64,000 bases of DNA, taken from assembly GCF_028023555.1 (NCBI RefSeq), contig NZ_JAQIOY010000001.1, forward strand, positions 868,001 through 932,000, in the 5' to 3' direction. The position numbers were made by a program, and so were the translations under genes. This document shows positions 1-7,937 of the stretch, one piece after another (the stretch's first letter is position 1; each line of letters begins with the position of its first letter). This stretch comes from Thalassococcus_A lentus. GTDB taxonomy: Bacteria; Pseudomonadota; Alphaproteobacteria; Rhodobacterales; Rhodobacteraceae. The notes beneath the pieces were generated by a model. The model was given only the letters and a program-made list of their open reading frames with translations. It had not been told where the DNA came from and searched no databases.

Positions 1-888
1 GAATTCCGCCTGTTCTTCCTTGCTGGCGATATTGCGTTCTACCGCGTAGCCCAGAAACGAAGCGATCGTGGCGCCGGCGCCGGGCAAAACCCCGATAAAG
101 AAGCCTTGCACGGATTGGCGGCCAATCACCGGGGCGATCTTGCGACCTTCTTCGCGGGTGATGCGAAGATTTTCGATCTTTCCGTTGCCGCCCCCTTGTG
201 CCGAACGTGCCGGATTCAGCACCAGAAAGATTGCCTCGGGCAGGGCGAACATAGCCATGGCCAAAGTGATGAATGAGAACCCGGACTGCAGATCCATCAT
301 TCCCATGGTGAACCGCGGCATGTTGAACAGCGCACCTTCGCCGACGGTGGCCATGATCAGCCCGAGCAGCGTCATCAAGACGGCCTTGGCAACGTTGCCG
401 GTTCCGGCAAAGGCCGCGATAGCCGACAGGCCCACGACCATGAGGGCGAAGTATTCGGCGGAATGGAACAGCAGCGCCACGGTCGACAGCATTGGCGCAA
501 AGACCATCAGTAGGATCGCACCAATTGTGCCACCGCAAAACGACGCGATTGCAGCGATTGTCAGCGCTTTGCCAGCCTGGCCCTTTCGGGCCATCGGGTA
601 TCCGTCAAAACTGGTGGCGACGGTTCCCGCCACACCGGGTGCATTCAGCAAAATGGATGAGGTCGAGCCACCAAAGATTGCGCCATAGTAGACCCCGGCC
701 AACAGGATCAGGGCAGCCGATGGATCACCGATCGTGATTGCAACCGGGATCATGATTGCAATGATCGACATTGGCCCAAGGCCGGGCAGCATGCCGATGA
801 AGGTGCCTATCAGGCAGCCTGCAATCACCATGATAAGGTTTTGAAGTGAAAAGGCGGCTCCGAGGCCGATGAGAAGTCCTTCAATCAT
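1..888 (-). CDS. tctA: TctA, large permease of a tripartite tricarboxylate transporter (partial)
   Basis: Large inner-membrane subunit (about 500 residues, some 12 membrane segments in the family) of a secondary carboxylate importer that takes substrate from the periplasmic TctC protein. Only the first 296 residues are present; the 3' end lies beyond base 1. The N-terminal part has alternating hydrophobic stretches and the family's glycine-rich segments, GMLPGLGPMS near residue 41, YGAIFGGSTSSILLNAPG near 75, and a second GVLPGAGATIASFLG repeat close to the window edge. The start is the ATG read leftward from 888, 12 bases after the end of tctB, so it is the third gene of a tctCBA operon. The family is clear; the substrate (a di- or tricarboxylate) is not. 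Confidence 0.93.
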   Translation of the reverse strand, partial: MIEGLLIGLGAAFSLQNLIMVIAGCLIGTFIGMLPGLGPMSIIAIMIPVAITIGDPSAALILLAGVYYGAIFGGSTSSILLNAPGVAGTVATSFDGYPMARKGQAGKALTIAAIASFCGGTIGAILLMVFAPMLSTVALLFHSAEYFALMVVGLSAIAAFAGTGNVAKAVLMTLLGLIMATVGEGALFNMPRFTMGMMDLQSGFSFITLAMAMFALPEAIFLVLNPARSAQGGGNGKIENLRITREEGRKIAPVIGRQSVQGFFIGVLPGAGATIASFLGYAVERNIASKEEQAEF

Positions 889-900
889 TGTCCAAACTCC

Positions 901-1383
901 TCAGAAAAAGAACGGCAAGGGACGCAGGAAAATGCCAAGAACCTCTTCGACGAGGTACCAGACAAATCCCGTGGCGACGCAGGCGACGGGGATCAGGATG
1001 TGCAGCTTGCGCTCACCCAAAACGACGGCTCCGATGATCAGAAATCCGGATGTGGCCAGCAAGAAACCGGCGGGACGCAACAGCAAGGCATAGGCCACCA
1101 TCAGTCCGAGCAACGTCAGGGCCGGGATCAGTTCGTAATCGCCAAGTCTGCGATAATCGATGTCCGGCTCCTTGTCGGAGTCCGGCGCTTTTTCGAGCCC
1201 CAGAACAATAATCAACGAGGCCGCTATCGCCATGATGGACAGAACCTTGGGAAAGGTGCTGGGCCAGATCGGATTTCGCTGCATGAATGGTGGTAGCAAC
1301 TGGTCCATCGTAAAAAACGCAGCATAGGCGTAGACCACGGACACACACAGTATGACAAAGGCAATCCAACGATCGAGTGCCAT
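901..1383 (-). CDS. tctB: TctB, small membrane subunit of a tripartite tricarboxylate transporter
   Basis: Small integral membrane partner of TctA, 160 residues, the usual size. It shows about four hydrophobic segments: one at the very N-terminus (residues 8-28), one around 45-62, and a pair in the second half (about 87-150) separated by a short charged loop. TctB proteins are poorly conserved, so the call rests on size, topology and its position between tctC and tctA on the same strand. A short acidic linker rich in D, K and E (about residues 65-78) connects the N- and C-terminal membrane pairs. It assists TctA in carboxylate uptake; its exact role in the complex is not well established. Confidence 0.85.
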   Translation of the reverse strand: MALDRWIAFVILCVSVVYAYAAFFTMDQLLPPFMQRNPIWPSTFPKVLSIMAIAASLIIVLGLEKAPDSDKEPDIDYRRLGDYELIPALTLLGLMVAYALLLRPAGFLLATSGFLIIGAVVLGERKLHILIPVACVATGFVWYLVEEVLGIFLRPLPFFF

Positions 1384-1405
1384 TCTTTCCCCTCCCTGAA
1401 TAAAA

Positions 1406-1438
1406 TCGGCGGCCGCATTTTTATCTCGCGGCCGCCGA
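1406..1438 (-). terminator. Perfect 11-bp hairpin between tctC and tctB
   Basis: TCGGCGGCCGC (1406-1416) is repeated inverted and without mismatch as GCGGCCGCCGA (1428-1438), with an 11-nt loop. On the minus-strand transcript it is followed by a short TTTTATT stretch. It lies just after the binding-protein gene and before the two membrane genes, where it would either partly stop transcription or protect the 3' end of the tctC message, so that the periplasmic protein is made in excess. That role is inference. Confidence 0.7.
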
Positions 1439-1459
1439 CGGTGTCGTACAGTCGTGACC

Positions 1460-2440
1460 TTAGAGGAAGCCGAGCTTCTTCATCAGATCACCGATGACCT
1501 TTTCCTGGCCCTCGAGGAAGGTTTTGAAGTCATCGCCTGGGTTGTGGATGTTGACCCAGCCGTTGCGGGACCGAACGGCTTCCCACTCTTCTGTTTCATA
1601 CATCTTGGCGATGGCATCCTGGTACATTGCCAGCTTGTCATCTGGCAGACCCGGCGCACCAAAGAAGCCACGCCAGTTCACAAAGGTCGTGTCGATCCCC
1701 TGCTCTTTCATGGTTGGGGCGTCTGCAAATGCATCCACGCGCTCGTCCGAGGTCACGCCAATGATTTTGACTTCGCCGGCCTCGGCCAGTGCGACCGCTT
1801 CGGAGAAGCCGGTGGACAGAGCTTTGATTTCACCCGACAGCAACGCTGCCATGGCTTTGCCGCCAGCGTCGTAGGGGATGTACTTGACGTTCAGCGCGTC
1901 TTTGCCCGCAGCTTCCATGACCATCGCTGCCACGAGGTGATCCATACCACCGGGAACCGAACCGCCGCCGATGGCTGTGCCGTTGGCGTCTGCATCGTAG
2001 GCTGCGATCAGGTCAGCCATCGAATTGATCGGGCTGTCTGCGTTGACCACAAGAGCGGCGTAGTCGCCGATTGTGCCGGACACCAGTGTCAGGTCACGGA
2101 AGTTATGTGGGAAAACACCGGTCAGCGAACGGATCACGATCGGAGTCGAGTTTACCATCAGGGTGTCGTGCAGGCTGTCAGCGTTTTCGATCAGATAGCC
2201 GATTGCCTTGCCGCCACCGCCGCCGGACATGTTTTCATAGGATGCCGAACCCACCAGACCGGCGTTTGTCAGCGCCTCACCGGTGCCGCGTGCGGTGCCG
2301 TCCCAACCACCACCGGCGCCGCCGGGGATCAGAAAGTGAATCTTGTCGAGTACCTTGTGGCCATCGGCCAGTGCAGGTCCGGACATGGCGAAGGCTGCCA
2401 CAGCAGCAAGAAGGGCGCGGCGGCCCATTGCAATAGTCAT
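1460..2440 (-). CDS. tctC: TctC, periplasmic substrate-binding protein of a tripartite tricarboxylate transporter
   Basis: Extracytoplasmic receptor (Bug/TctC family), 326 residues, the family norm. The N-terminus is a Sec-type signal (MTIAMGRRALLAAVAAFAMS, cleavage probably after ...GPALA near residue 25). The mature protein starts with the typical HFLIPGGAGGGWDGTARG segment that forms the carboxylate-binding loop, followed by GSASYENMSGGGG. A strong ribosome binding site (GGGAGGAAT) precedes the chosen ATG. It is the first gene of tctCBA and is transcribed away from the regulator genes starting at 2548, which suggests direct control by that two-component system. The ligand cannot be read from sequence; citrate-type di- and tricarboxylates are usual. 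Confidence 0.92.
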   Translation of the reverse strand: MTIAMGRRALLAAVAAFAMSGPALADGHKVLDKIHFLIPGGAGGGWDGTARGTGEALTNAGLVGSASYENMSGGGGGKAIGYLIENADSLHDTLMVNSTPIVIRSLTGVFPHNFRDLTLVSGTIGDYAALVVNADSPINSMADLIAAYDADANGTAIGGGSVPGGMDHLVAAMVMEAAGKDALNVKYIPYDAGGKAMAALLSGEIKALSTGFSEAVALAEAGEVKIIGVTSDERVDAFADAPTMKEQGIDTTFVNWRGFFGAPGLPDDKLAMYQDAIAKMYETEEWEAVRSRNGWVNIHNPGDDFKTFLEGQEKVIGDLMKKLGFL

Positions 2441-2547
2441 AGATTATTCCTCCCATTTGGCGGCATGGTGTATGCGCGCCCGTGCCGAATGGTGTGCATA
2501 AAGAACCTGACACGAAGCTGACATGGATGACGAAGGAACCCGAGCGC
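2441..2547. promoter_or_regulatory. Divergent promoter region between tctC and tctD-like gene
   Basis: About 107 bases separate the start codons of tctC (leftward) and the response regulator (rightward). This is the natural place for the TctD-type regulator to bind and control both sides. I see the tctC ribosome binding site (TCCTCCC on the plus strand, 2448-2454) but no convincing palindrome or direct repeat that I could call an operator. Confidence 0.5.
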
Positions 2548-3213
2548 ATGCGGTTTTTACTGGTCGAAGATAACGCGCCTCTTGCAACGGCCGTGGTTGA
2601 TCGTCTCAGTCTGGACGGGCATGTGGTGGATCATGCAGCAGATCTTGAGACAGCCAAGGATTTTTCAGCCACAACGTCTTACGATATGATTTTGTTGGAT
2701 ATTATGCTGCCTGACGGAGATGGCAGCCATTTTCTGGCGCACCAAAGACGTAAGCAAAGCAGGACGCCGATCATTGTGTTGACCGCGCGTTCCGAAGTGT
2801 CCGACAGGATCAGTCTGCTCGATCTGGGTGCCGACGATTACATGGTCAAACCAATCGATTTTGCCGAGCTGGAGGCCCGCTGCCGGGCAGTGATGCGACG
2901 CCGTGGCGGCGATGTCAGCAACCAGAAAGTCTTGGGCAAGCTGCGATTCGATTCTGGCACCGGGGTCCTGAATATACGTGGCTTGGACATCCAGTTGCGC
3001 ACCCGCGAGCTGCGATTGTTCGAGGTTTTCATCAACGCGCCTGGAAAAATCTTCTCGAAATCGGCCTTGGTCGACCGGCTGTTTTCCTATGACGATGATG
3101 TCTCGGAAAACGCGATCGAAGTGTATGTCGGCCGCCTGCGCAAACACCTGAGTGGTTCTGACGTGGGGATCGTCACCGTTCGCGGGCTTGGCTACAAGCT
3201 GGAACAATCATGA
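2548..3213 (+). CDS. tctD: OmpR-family response regulator, TctD-like
   Basis: Transcription regulator of a two-component pair, 221 residues from the chosen start. The receiver domain (residues 1-115) begins MRFLLVEDNAPLA, with the acidic pocket in VEDN, phospho-acceptor Asp51 in LLDIMLPDGDG and the switch lysine in YMVKPIDF. The C-terminal half is a winged-helix DNA-binding domain ending VRGLGYKLE. I chose ATG 2548 because a GAAGGA ribosome binding site lies 10 bases upstream and the receiver fold starts there; the frame is open further 5' but that extension does not resemble the family. It overlaps the kinase gene by 4 nt and faces tctCBA, so it probably activates carboxylate uptake when the ligand is present. 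Confidence 0.88.
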   Translation: MRFLLVEDNAPLATAVVDRLSLDGHVVDHAADLETAKDFSATTSYDMILLDIMLPDGDGSHFLAHQRRKQSRTPIIVLTARSEVSDRISLLDLGADDYMVKPIDFAELEARCRAVMRRRGGDVSNQKVLGKLRFDSGTGVLNIRGLDIQLRTRELRLFEVFINAPGKIFSKSALVDRLFSYDDDVSENAIEVYVGRLRKHLSGSDVGIVTVRGLGYKLEQS

Positions 3214-4586
3214 CACAGCCGGTTTTGTCAGGCTCGATCCAGCGCAGGCTTTTGATTTTGCTTTTCTGTGCATCTGCCTTGTTGGCGGTGCTTTTGTACT
3301 TCGTGGTTCAGTCTGTGGCCCGCCAGGTGGCACAACAAAGTCAGGACAATATTTTGGCGGCCTCGGCGCTTTCGGTGATCGACAGCGCCCGCAGTGTTGA
3401 TGGCGAAGTGATCGTTGATCTGCCCTATTCGGCCTTGTCCATGCTGGACAGCGTCACCGATGAGAGGGTCTTTTACGTCGTTCGTTTTGGTGAAGACGTC
3501 CTGACTGGCTATGCCGAGCTTCCGCGTCCCCCGCTGAGCAAGGCCCGTCAAACGGCCTATATGTCCGCCGATTTTCTGGGTGAAGAGGTTCGTATCGCGT
3601 CGGTCAGCCGATCGTTTTCGGCTGATTTAGGCCGCGACCGGCTAGAGGTTAGCGTTGCACAGACATTGTCGGGCCAAAGGCAGACACTGGCGCGATCCTC
3701 CAGATTGGCGCTCGGGGTTGGTGCCGGGTTTTTCGCACTGGCGGCGGTTCTGGCTTGGCTGACTGCTCGCGCCACCATTCGACCACTCGACAGGCTAGCG
3801 GCGTCGGTGTCGCGTCGGGGCCCAACCGATTTGCGGCCTGTCACGGCGGCCGTTCCACAGGAAATGGCGCCCTTGGTGACGTCTTTGAACGGTTTCATGT
3901 CCCGATTGGAGGCATCCCTGAACCGGTCGGAAGATTTCATTGCAGAGGCCGCGCACCGTGTCAGAACACCATTGGCCGTTGTGCGAACCAAGGCTGAAAT
4001 CATCCAGCGCCACATCCGGAAGCCGGAAAACAAAGCCGCCATGCGCGAAATGATCGGAGCGATTGATGAAAGCTCCCGAACCGCTGGTCAGTTGTTGGAC
4101 CACGCCATGGTTTCCTTTCGACTGGACAGTCTCGCGCAGGAAAAGGTGGATCTGGCCTCTTTGGTCAATGACATGGTCGAACGGCTTCGCCCGGTTGCAG
4201 AAATCGCCGAAATCGACCTTGTGATTGTGCGATCTGATCCAGCCTCTATCCAAGGAGATGGCATCCTTTTGCAAAATGCCCTGCGCAATCTTTTGGACAA
4301 TGCGATCAAATACAGCCCTGCAGACACCCGCGTTGAAATTCGACTGACCAAGGGCGACACCGGAATAAGCCTTCAGGTTTGTGACGAAGGCCGCGGGTTC
4401 CCCAAAACCGGTGATGCGGATTTGGCAGAACGGTTTACGCGGGGGGACAATGTGCACGGCATCGTCGGATCAGGCCTTGGGCTAACCATTGCACGGGACG
4501 TCGCGACGGCCCATGGCGGTCGACTAATTTTGGAAAACAATGCAGGAGGCGGCGCATGCGCAAGCTTGTTTTTTCCCTCGTCCTGA
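3210..4586 (+). CDS. tctE: Sensor histidine kinase, TctE-like
   Basis: Membrane sensor kinase partnered with the preceding response regulator. It has a membrane segment at about residues 11-32, a periplasmic sensor region of some 130 residues, a second segment at about 168-190 (VGAGFFALAAVLAWLTAR), a HAMP-like linker, the dimerisation/phosphoacceptor helix with His249 in EAAHRVRTPLAVV, and an ATPase domain with N box (RNLLDNAIKYSP), G1 box (CDEGRGFP) and G2 box (GSGLGLTIA). The length, 458 residues, is typical of TctE. It starts inside the stop codon of the regulator gene (ATGA) and its 3' end overlaps the next gene by 31 bases, so all three are translated as a unit. It probably senses external carboxylate, perhaps through the coupled binding protein. 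Confidence 0.88.
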   Translation: MTQPVLSGSIQRRLLILLFCASALLAVLLYFVVQSVARQVAQQSQDNILAASALSVIDSARSVDGEVIVDLPYSALSMLDSVTDERVFYVVRFGEDVLTGYAELPRPPLSKARQTAYMSADFLGEEVRIASVSRSFSADLGRDRLEVSVAQTLSGQRQTLARSSRLALGVGAGFFALAAVLAWLTARATIRPLDRLAASVSRRGPTDLRPVTAAVPQEMAPLVTSLNGFMSRLEASLNRSEDFIAEAAHRVRTPLAVVRTKAEIIQRHIRKPENKAAMREMIGAIDESSRTAGQLLDHAMVSFRLDSLAQEKVDLASLVNDMVERLRPVAEIAEIDLVIVRSDPASIQGDGILLQNALRNLLDNAIKYSPADTRVEIRLTKGDTGISLQVCDEGRGFPKTGDADLAERFTRGDNVHGIVGSGLGLTIARDVATAHGGRLILENNAGGGACASLFFPSS

Positions 4587-5566
4587 TCCTTGTTGCGGCG
4601 CGGGTTGCGGCGTTTGAAATCGAAGATCATTCCACCTTTGGCCCCAAGCAGGCGCCAGAGGTTCTGCGCATTCTGTCAACGACGGATACGGCGATCTTTT
4701 CACCGATGATCCAAAGCTATCTGGCCAATAATCCAGACACCTTTATCGACTACACGGTTGCCAGTTCGACCGAAGTTATGGGCGCAGTTCTGCAGCAGTC
4801 GCAGCCGTTCGATCTGGTTATTTCCAGTGCCATGGACCTGCAGACTAAGCTTGCCAACGACGGATACGTGCAAAAACATGTCTCCGGCGTGACAGGCGCG
4901 CTGCCGGTTTGGGCGAAATGGAACGACATGGTGTTTGCCTTCACGCAGGAACCCGCAGCAATCGTAATTTCCGAAGCGGCATTTCAGGGTTTGGACATGC
5001 CGCGTAGCCGAGAAGATCTGATCACCGCGATGCGCCGCAATCCTGAACGCTTTCGCGGCAGAGTCGGCACGTATGATGTGCGGCAGTCTGGTTTGGGATA
5101 TCTTTTTGCCACGCAGGAAAGCAGGGTTTCGGAAACCTATTGGCGACTGACCGAAGTCATGGGCAGTCTAGGGGCACGGCTTTATTGCTGTTCTTCGCAA
5201 ATGATCGACGACGTGGCTTCGGGCGAATTGGCTGTCGCGTATAATGTGTTGGGCAGCTATGCGTTCCAGCGCAGCGATTTGGATGGAATACGAATTGTCC
5301 TGCCATCTGATTTCACAACGGTCATGTTGAGATCTGTGGTGGTGCCCAAGACCGCGCCTTCGCCTGAACTTGCCGGTCGTTTTGCGGATCACATGCTGGA
5401 GCAGGCCCACAGCAACAGCGGTAATTTTGACATCAGGCGCTGGTTGGGGCCATCAGACGGTGCAGCCCTGAGCCGCATCAATCTGGGGCCAGGACTGCTT
5501 GTTTATCTCGACGCATTAAAACGGCGGGCGTTTCAAAAGGAATGGACCAACGCAATTTTGCAGTGA
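4556..5566 (+). CDS. Periplasmic iron-type ABC binding protein coupled to the TctDE kinase
   Basis: Secreted solute-binding protein of the ABC 'extracellular solute-binding protein' class (ferric-ion/PgtC-like fold), 336 residues. A Sec signal (RKLVFSLVLILVAARVAAFE) is followed by a two-lobed binding domain, with VLRILSTTDTAIFSPMIQ as the first strand-helix of the fold. There is no permease or ATPase nearby; instead it overlaps the kinase gene, with its own strong AGGAGG site inside the kinase 3' end. By analogy with PgtC in the PgtABC phosphoglycerate system, I infer it is a sensory accessory that presents ligand to the kinase rather than a transport component. An alternative is an orphan binding protein shared with a distant ABC importer. 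Confidence 0.75.
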   Translation: MRKLVFSLVLILVAARVAAFEIEDHSTFGPKQAPEVLRILSTTDTAIFSPMIQSYLANNPDTFIDYTVASSTEVMGAVLQQSQPFDLVISSAMDLQTKLANDGYVQKHVSGVTGALPVWAKWNDMVFAFTQEPAAIVISEAAFQGLDMPRSREDLITAMRRNPERFRGRVGTYDVRQSGLGYLFATQESRVSETYWRLTEVMGSLGARLYCCSSQMIDDVASGELAVAYNVLGSYAFQRSDLDGIRIVLPSDFTTVMLRSVVVPKTAPSPELAGRFADHMLEQAHSNSGNFDIRRWLGPSDGAALSRINLGPGLLVYLDALKRRAFQKEWTNAILQ

Positions 5567-5585
5567 TCCATCCGGCGGCAGGTGT

Positions 5586-6194
5586 TCAGGCCGCTGCCCG
5601 GGCAATTCGCCGATTGCGATTGGAAATGAAGCGATAAATCTCGAGAAGCGTCAGCGGCAGGAAATGCACCATTGCCGGACCGATCCCGCCCCAGTCATGC
5701 AAGGCCGCCCAATGGACCAGTGTCAAAACAGCTGCGGCATAGACCCAACGTTGCAGCGATTTCCATGCTGGGCCCAGTTTGCGCACCCAGCCGTCTGTTG
5801 ATGTGACGGCCAAAGGAACGAAGATGAGAAAGGCAATCCAGCCTGTCCAGATATACAGCTTGGAAAGCTCGCCACCCGTAAATGCAACGGCGCCTTCGTC
5901 GATCAGGTAGAGCACTGTATGCAAGGCTGCGTATCCAAATGCGGCAACGCCCAGATACCGTCTGCGCTTCATTAGCCAGCGGGGGCCGCGCCAACCTTTG
6001 AGAAGCATCGTCAATGGTGTGATCATCATTGTGATGATCATGAAACGGGCAGCGAATTCGCCGGACGGATGCAAAAGCTCATGGATCGTTTTTGCATCGC
6101 CGCTTGCCAGCCCCATGATCATCGGGATGGCCGGAATGCTCAACAAAGCCCAAAACGTGAAGGGGTGATCCCAAATTGATTTGATCTGTTTCAT
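5586..6194 (-). CDS. MsrQ/YedZ-like haem-binding membrane protein (ferric reductase-like domain)
   Basis: Integral membrane protein of 202 residues with five or six hydrophobic helices and the ferric-reductase-like transmembrane fold. Candidate haem-ligand histidines lie within helices: HELLHPSGEFAARF near residue 38, GYAALHTVLY near 92 and TLVHWAALHD near 160. MsrQ passes electrons from quinol to the periplasmic molybdo-protein MsrP for repair of oxidised methionine, and the two genes are normally adjacent. No msrP lies here; the only SUOX-like protein in the window is at 12018 and lacks cysteine. The substrate partner is therefore unknown. It is a single-gene unit with an operator-like palindrome just upstream. 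Confidence 0.75.
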   Translation of the reverse strand: MKQIKSIWDHPFTFWALLSIPAIPMIMGLASGDAKTIHELLHPSGEFAARFMIITMMITPLTMLLKGWRGPRWLMKRRRYLGVAAFGYAALHTVLYLIDEGAVAFTGGELSKLYIWTGWIAFLIFVPLAVTSTDGWVRKLGPAWKSLQRWVYAAAVLTLVHWAALHDWGGIGPAMVHFLPLTLLEIYRFISNRNRRIARAAA

Positions 6195-6618
6195 CTGAAT
6201 GTTCCTTTCGCTGTGTTGTTAAACGCAACACAGTCGCCAATCCGTCGCACAAACCGCTAAAAACTTTGCAGGCTTACGGTTTTTTTGCCACGGCACCGCG
6301 TATAGTCGTTTTGTCCAGTATTCCGCGATCAGGTTGAGCAGGATCTCACCGGTCTGGCCCGGAAATTCGGCCTTCCCTATTGCAGCGGTTTTGGCTGTGT
6401 GGGCGGGCTTGGGTATTCGTGATTTACCAAAAGAAGGCAGCGGCGACGATCTTAAGACCTGTCGATTGGTGCGCGTGCGGCCGGAATGGAACTTACCTGT
6501 TCTCGGTGTCTTGATGAACCGGCCAGACGGCGGCCCGCAAATGATGCTGACCTGCCGATTGATCGACTATGCGACCGCTCATCATTGATGAGACCAACAC
6601 GCACTGACAGGACATGAA
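6195..6618. other. Intergenic stretch upstream of the MsrQ-like gene, no clear gene
   Basis: These 424 bases lie between the start of the MsrQ-like gene and the 3' end of the Wzy-like gene, both on the minus strand. The left part is AT-rich and should carry the MsrQ promoter. A short rightward frame (6334-6588, 84 codons, TTG start, no ribosome binding site, no recognisable domain) is the only coding candidate, and I do not consider it supported. No terminator-like hairpin with a T run is obvious. Confidence 0.5.
6211..6233. promoter_or_regulatory. Palindrome in the 5' region of the MsrQ-like gene
   Basis: CTGTGTTG (6211-6218) and CAACACAG (6226-6233) form a perfect 8-bp inverted repeat with a 7-bp spacer, ending 17 bases upstream of the MsrQ-like start codon. 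Size and position fit an operator for a dimeric repressor. An mRNA hairpin over the ribosome binding region is the alternative. Confidence 0.45.
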
Positions 6619-7935
6619 TCAGGCGAACTGCGCCTTTGGTTCATTCAACGTCAGTTCGTGGCTGGGCGTGGTGGCGCATTCCCGTGCGTGAATGCCAAGG
6701 CAAACCAATGCCGGCCAGAGAAGGTAAGCTTCGATTTCGATGTTCTCACCGAAAGACAGAAGCACGAGAACCATACAAATACCCAAGGGCAGGCGGCCAC
6801 GCGGCCCTGCCGCGGCATCCCAAAGCGCGAGCCCCGTTTGCCACAGCAGAGGAACCAGAAAGGCAAGAAACCCAACCAGCCCTTTGACGAACAGCAGGCC
6901 AAACCAGGTGTGGTGGCTGCCGATTGGCATATATTCGACCAGATGCGGGCCCGGCTGGACGGTGCCATGACCGAACCAGACGGCTTCTTCTTCCCAGCGC
7001 TCTTTGGCAATTCTTTGCAGTGTTGCGCGCACGCGGGTGCTGTCGGCGCGGGCCGCTTTGAACCCCTCGATACCGGCCCCAATGGACTGAGCCAGCCAAG
7101 GCCCGGTTATCGCCAGCGAGGCCGTCAAGCCGGACAGCGCAGCCCAGGCCCAACTGCGCAGGACCAAAGGCATCAGACGTGGCCCGATGGTACAGGCTAC
7201 CAAGCCAACCAGCCCCATTCTGGATTTGGAGGCAAGGATCATCAAAGTGCCCGCAGCGACGCCCGCGGCGCGCCAGCGGTTGTCTTTTTCTTCCAGTGCG
7301 AACAACACCATCGTCACGCCCAACAAGGCTGCAAAGGGCGACCATGGTGCATAGAATTGCCACCGGGGTGTCCAGGATGCAGGGTCAAACGTAAACAGGT
7401 AGACAGAAAAGTACTCTGGCCCTGGTCCGCCAACCGCCTTGAGCGGAGATGTGAAAATGCGTTCTGGCAATCCGACGTAGGGCGCGATCAAAAGCACTGG
7501 CGCAATGCAAAGCGTCCAGAACCCCAAACGGCATTGTGCCCGGATCAGGATTTCACGGCGGATCGGCAGGACAGCACCAATCAAAGGAAACAGCGCCAGA
7601 AGCGCCCAGCCCTTTGCCCATCCGATCGAGGATTTGATTGTCTTTTTCAGACCCAAGCCCCAGTCCAGATGACCGATCCAAAGCGCGACCAGCATGACCA
7701 GCATGCCGATCATCCATCCCCAGATCACAGGTGGGATCGAGCCAGTGGCTCTCAAGTCGTCACGGATCGCAGGGCCAAGGTAGAGCGACAAGACCACCAG
7801 TCCTGCCATCAACCATGCCAGAACCGGTCCGACAACATACAACGCGCCGACGGCATAGAACGGCCAGGTCCAGACAATCGTCTTCCAGACCATCGCTTCA
7901 GCAGGGTTTTGAGGGCTGATTGGCGCGGAAGTCAT
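6619..7935 (-). CDS. Wzy/O-antigen-ligase-like polysaccharide polymerase
   Basis: Polytopic membrane protein of 438 residues with about ten to twelve hydrophobic helices and one larger periplasmic loop between roughly residues 285 and 345, the topology of the O-antigen ligase/polymerase (Wzy, WaaL) family. The loop contains an HGTVQPGPHLVEYMPIGSHH segment; H, R and E residues in that loop are what the family uses for transfer of undecaprenyl-linked glycans. It follows the Wzz-like gene after two bases, so the pair is cotranscribed. In this context it most likely polymerises exopolysaccharide repeat units at the outer face of the inner membrane. Sequence alone does not separate polymerase from ligase. 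Confidence 0.78.
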   Translation of the reverse strand: MTSAPISPQNPAEAMVWKTIVWTWPFYAVGALYVVGPVLAWLMAGLVVLSLYLGPAIRDDLRATGSIPPVIWGWMIGMLVMLVALWIGHLDWGLGLKKTIKSSIGWAKGWALLALFPLIGAVLPIRREILIRAQCRLGFWTLCIAPVLLIAPYVGLPERIFTSPLKAVGGPGPEYFSVYLFTFDPASWTPRWQFYAPWSPFAALLGVTMVLFALEEKDNRWRAAGVAAGTLMILASKSRMGLVGLVACTIGPRLMPLVLRSWAWAALSGLTASLAITGPWLAQSIGAGIEGFKAARADSTRVRATLQRIAKERWEEEAVWFGHGTVQPGPHLVEYMPIGSHHTWFGLLFVKGLVGFLAFLVPLLWQTGLALWDAAAGPRGRLPLGICMVLVLLSFGENIEIEAYLLWPALVCLGIHARECATTPSHELTLNEPKAQFA

Positions 7936-7937
7936 GA

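Noticed and set aside
1454..2521. Long open frame (355 codons) on the plus strand opposite tctC
   Set aside because: It lies antisense to a clear TctC gene, is rich in H, C and R as expected for reverse-frame translation of GC-rich DNA, and shows no domain or ribosome binding site.
6334..6588. Short plus-strand frame of 84 codons in the gap after the MsrQ-like gene
   Set aside because: TTG start, no ribosome binding site, no similarity to any family I know, and unusual composition; probably chance.
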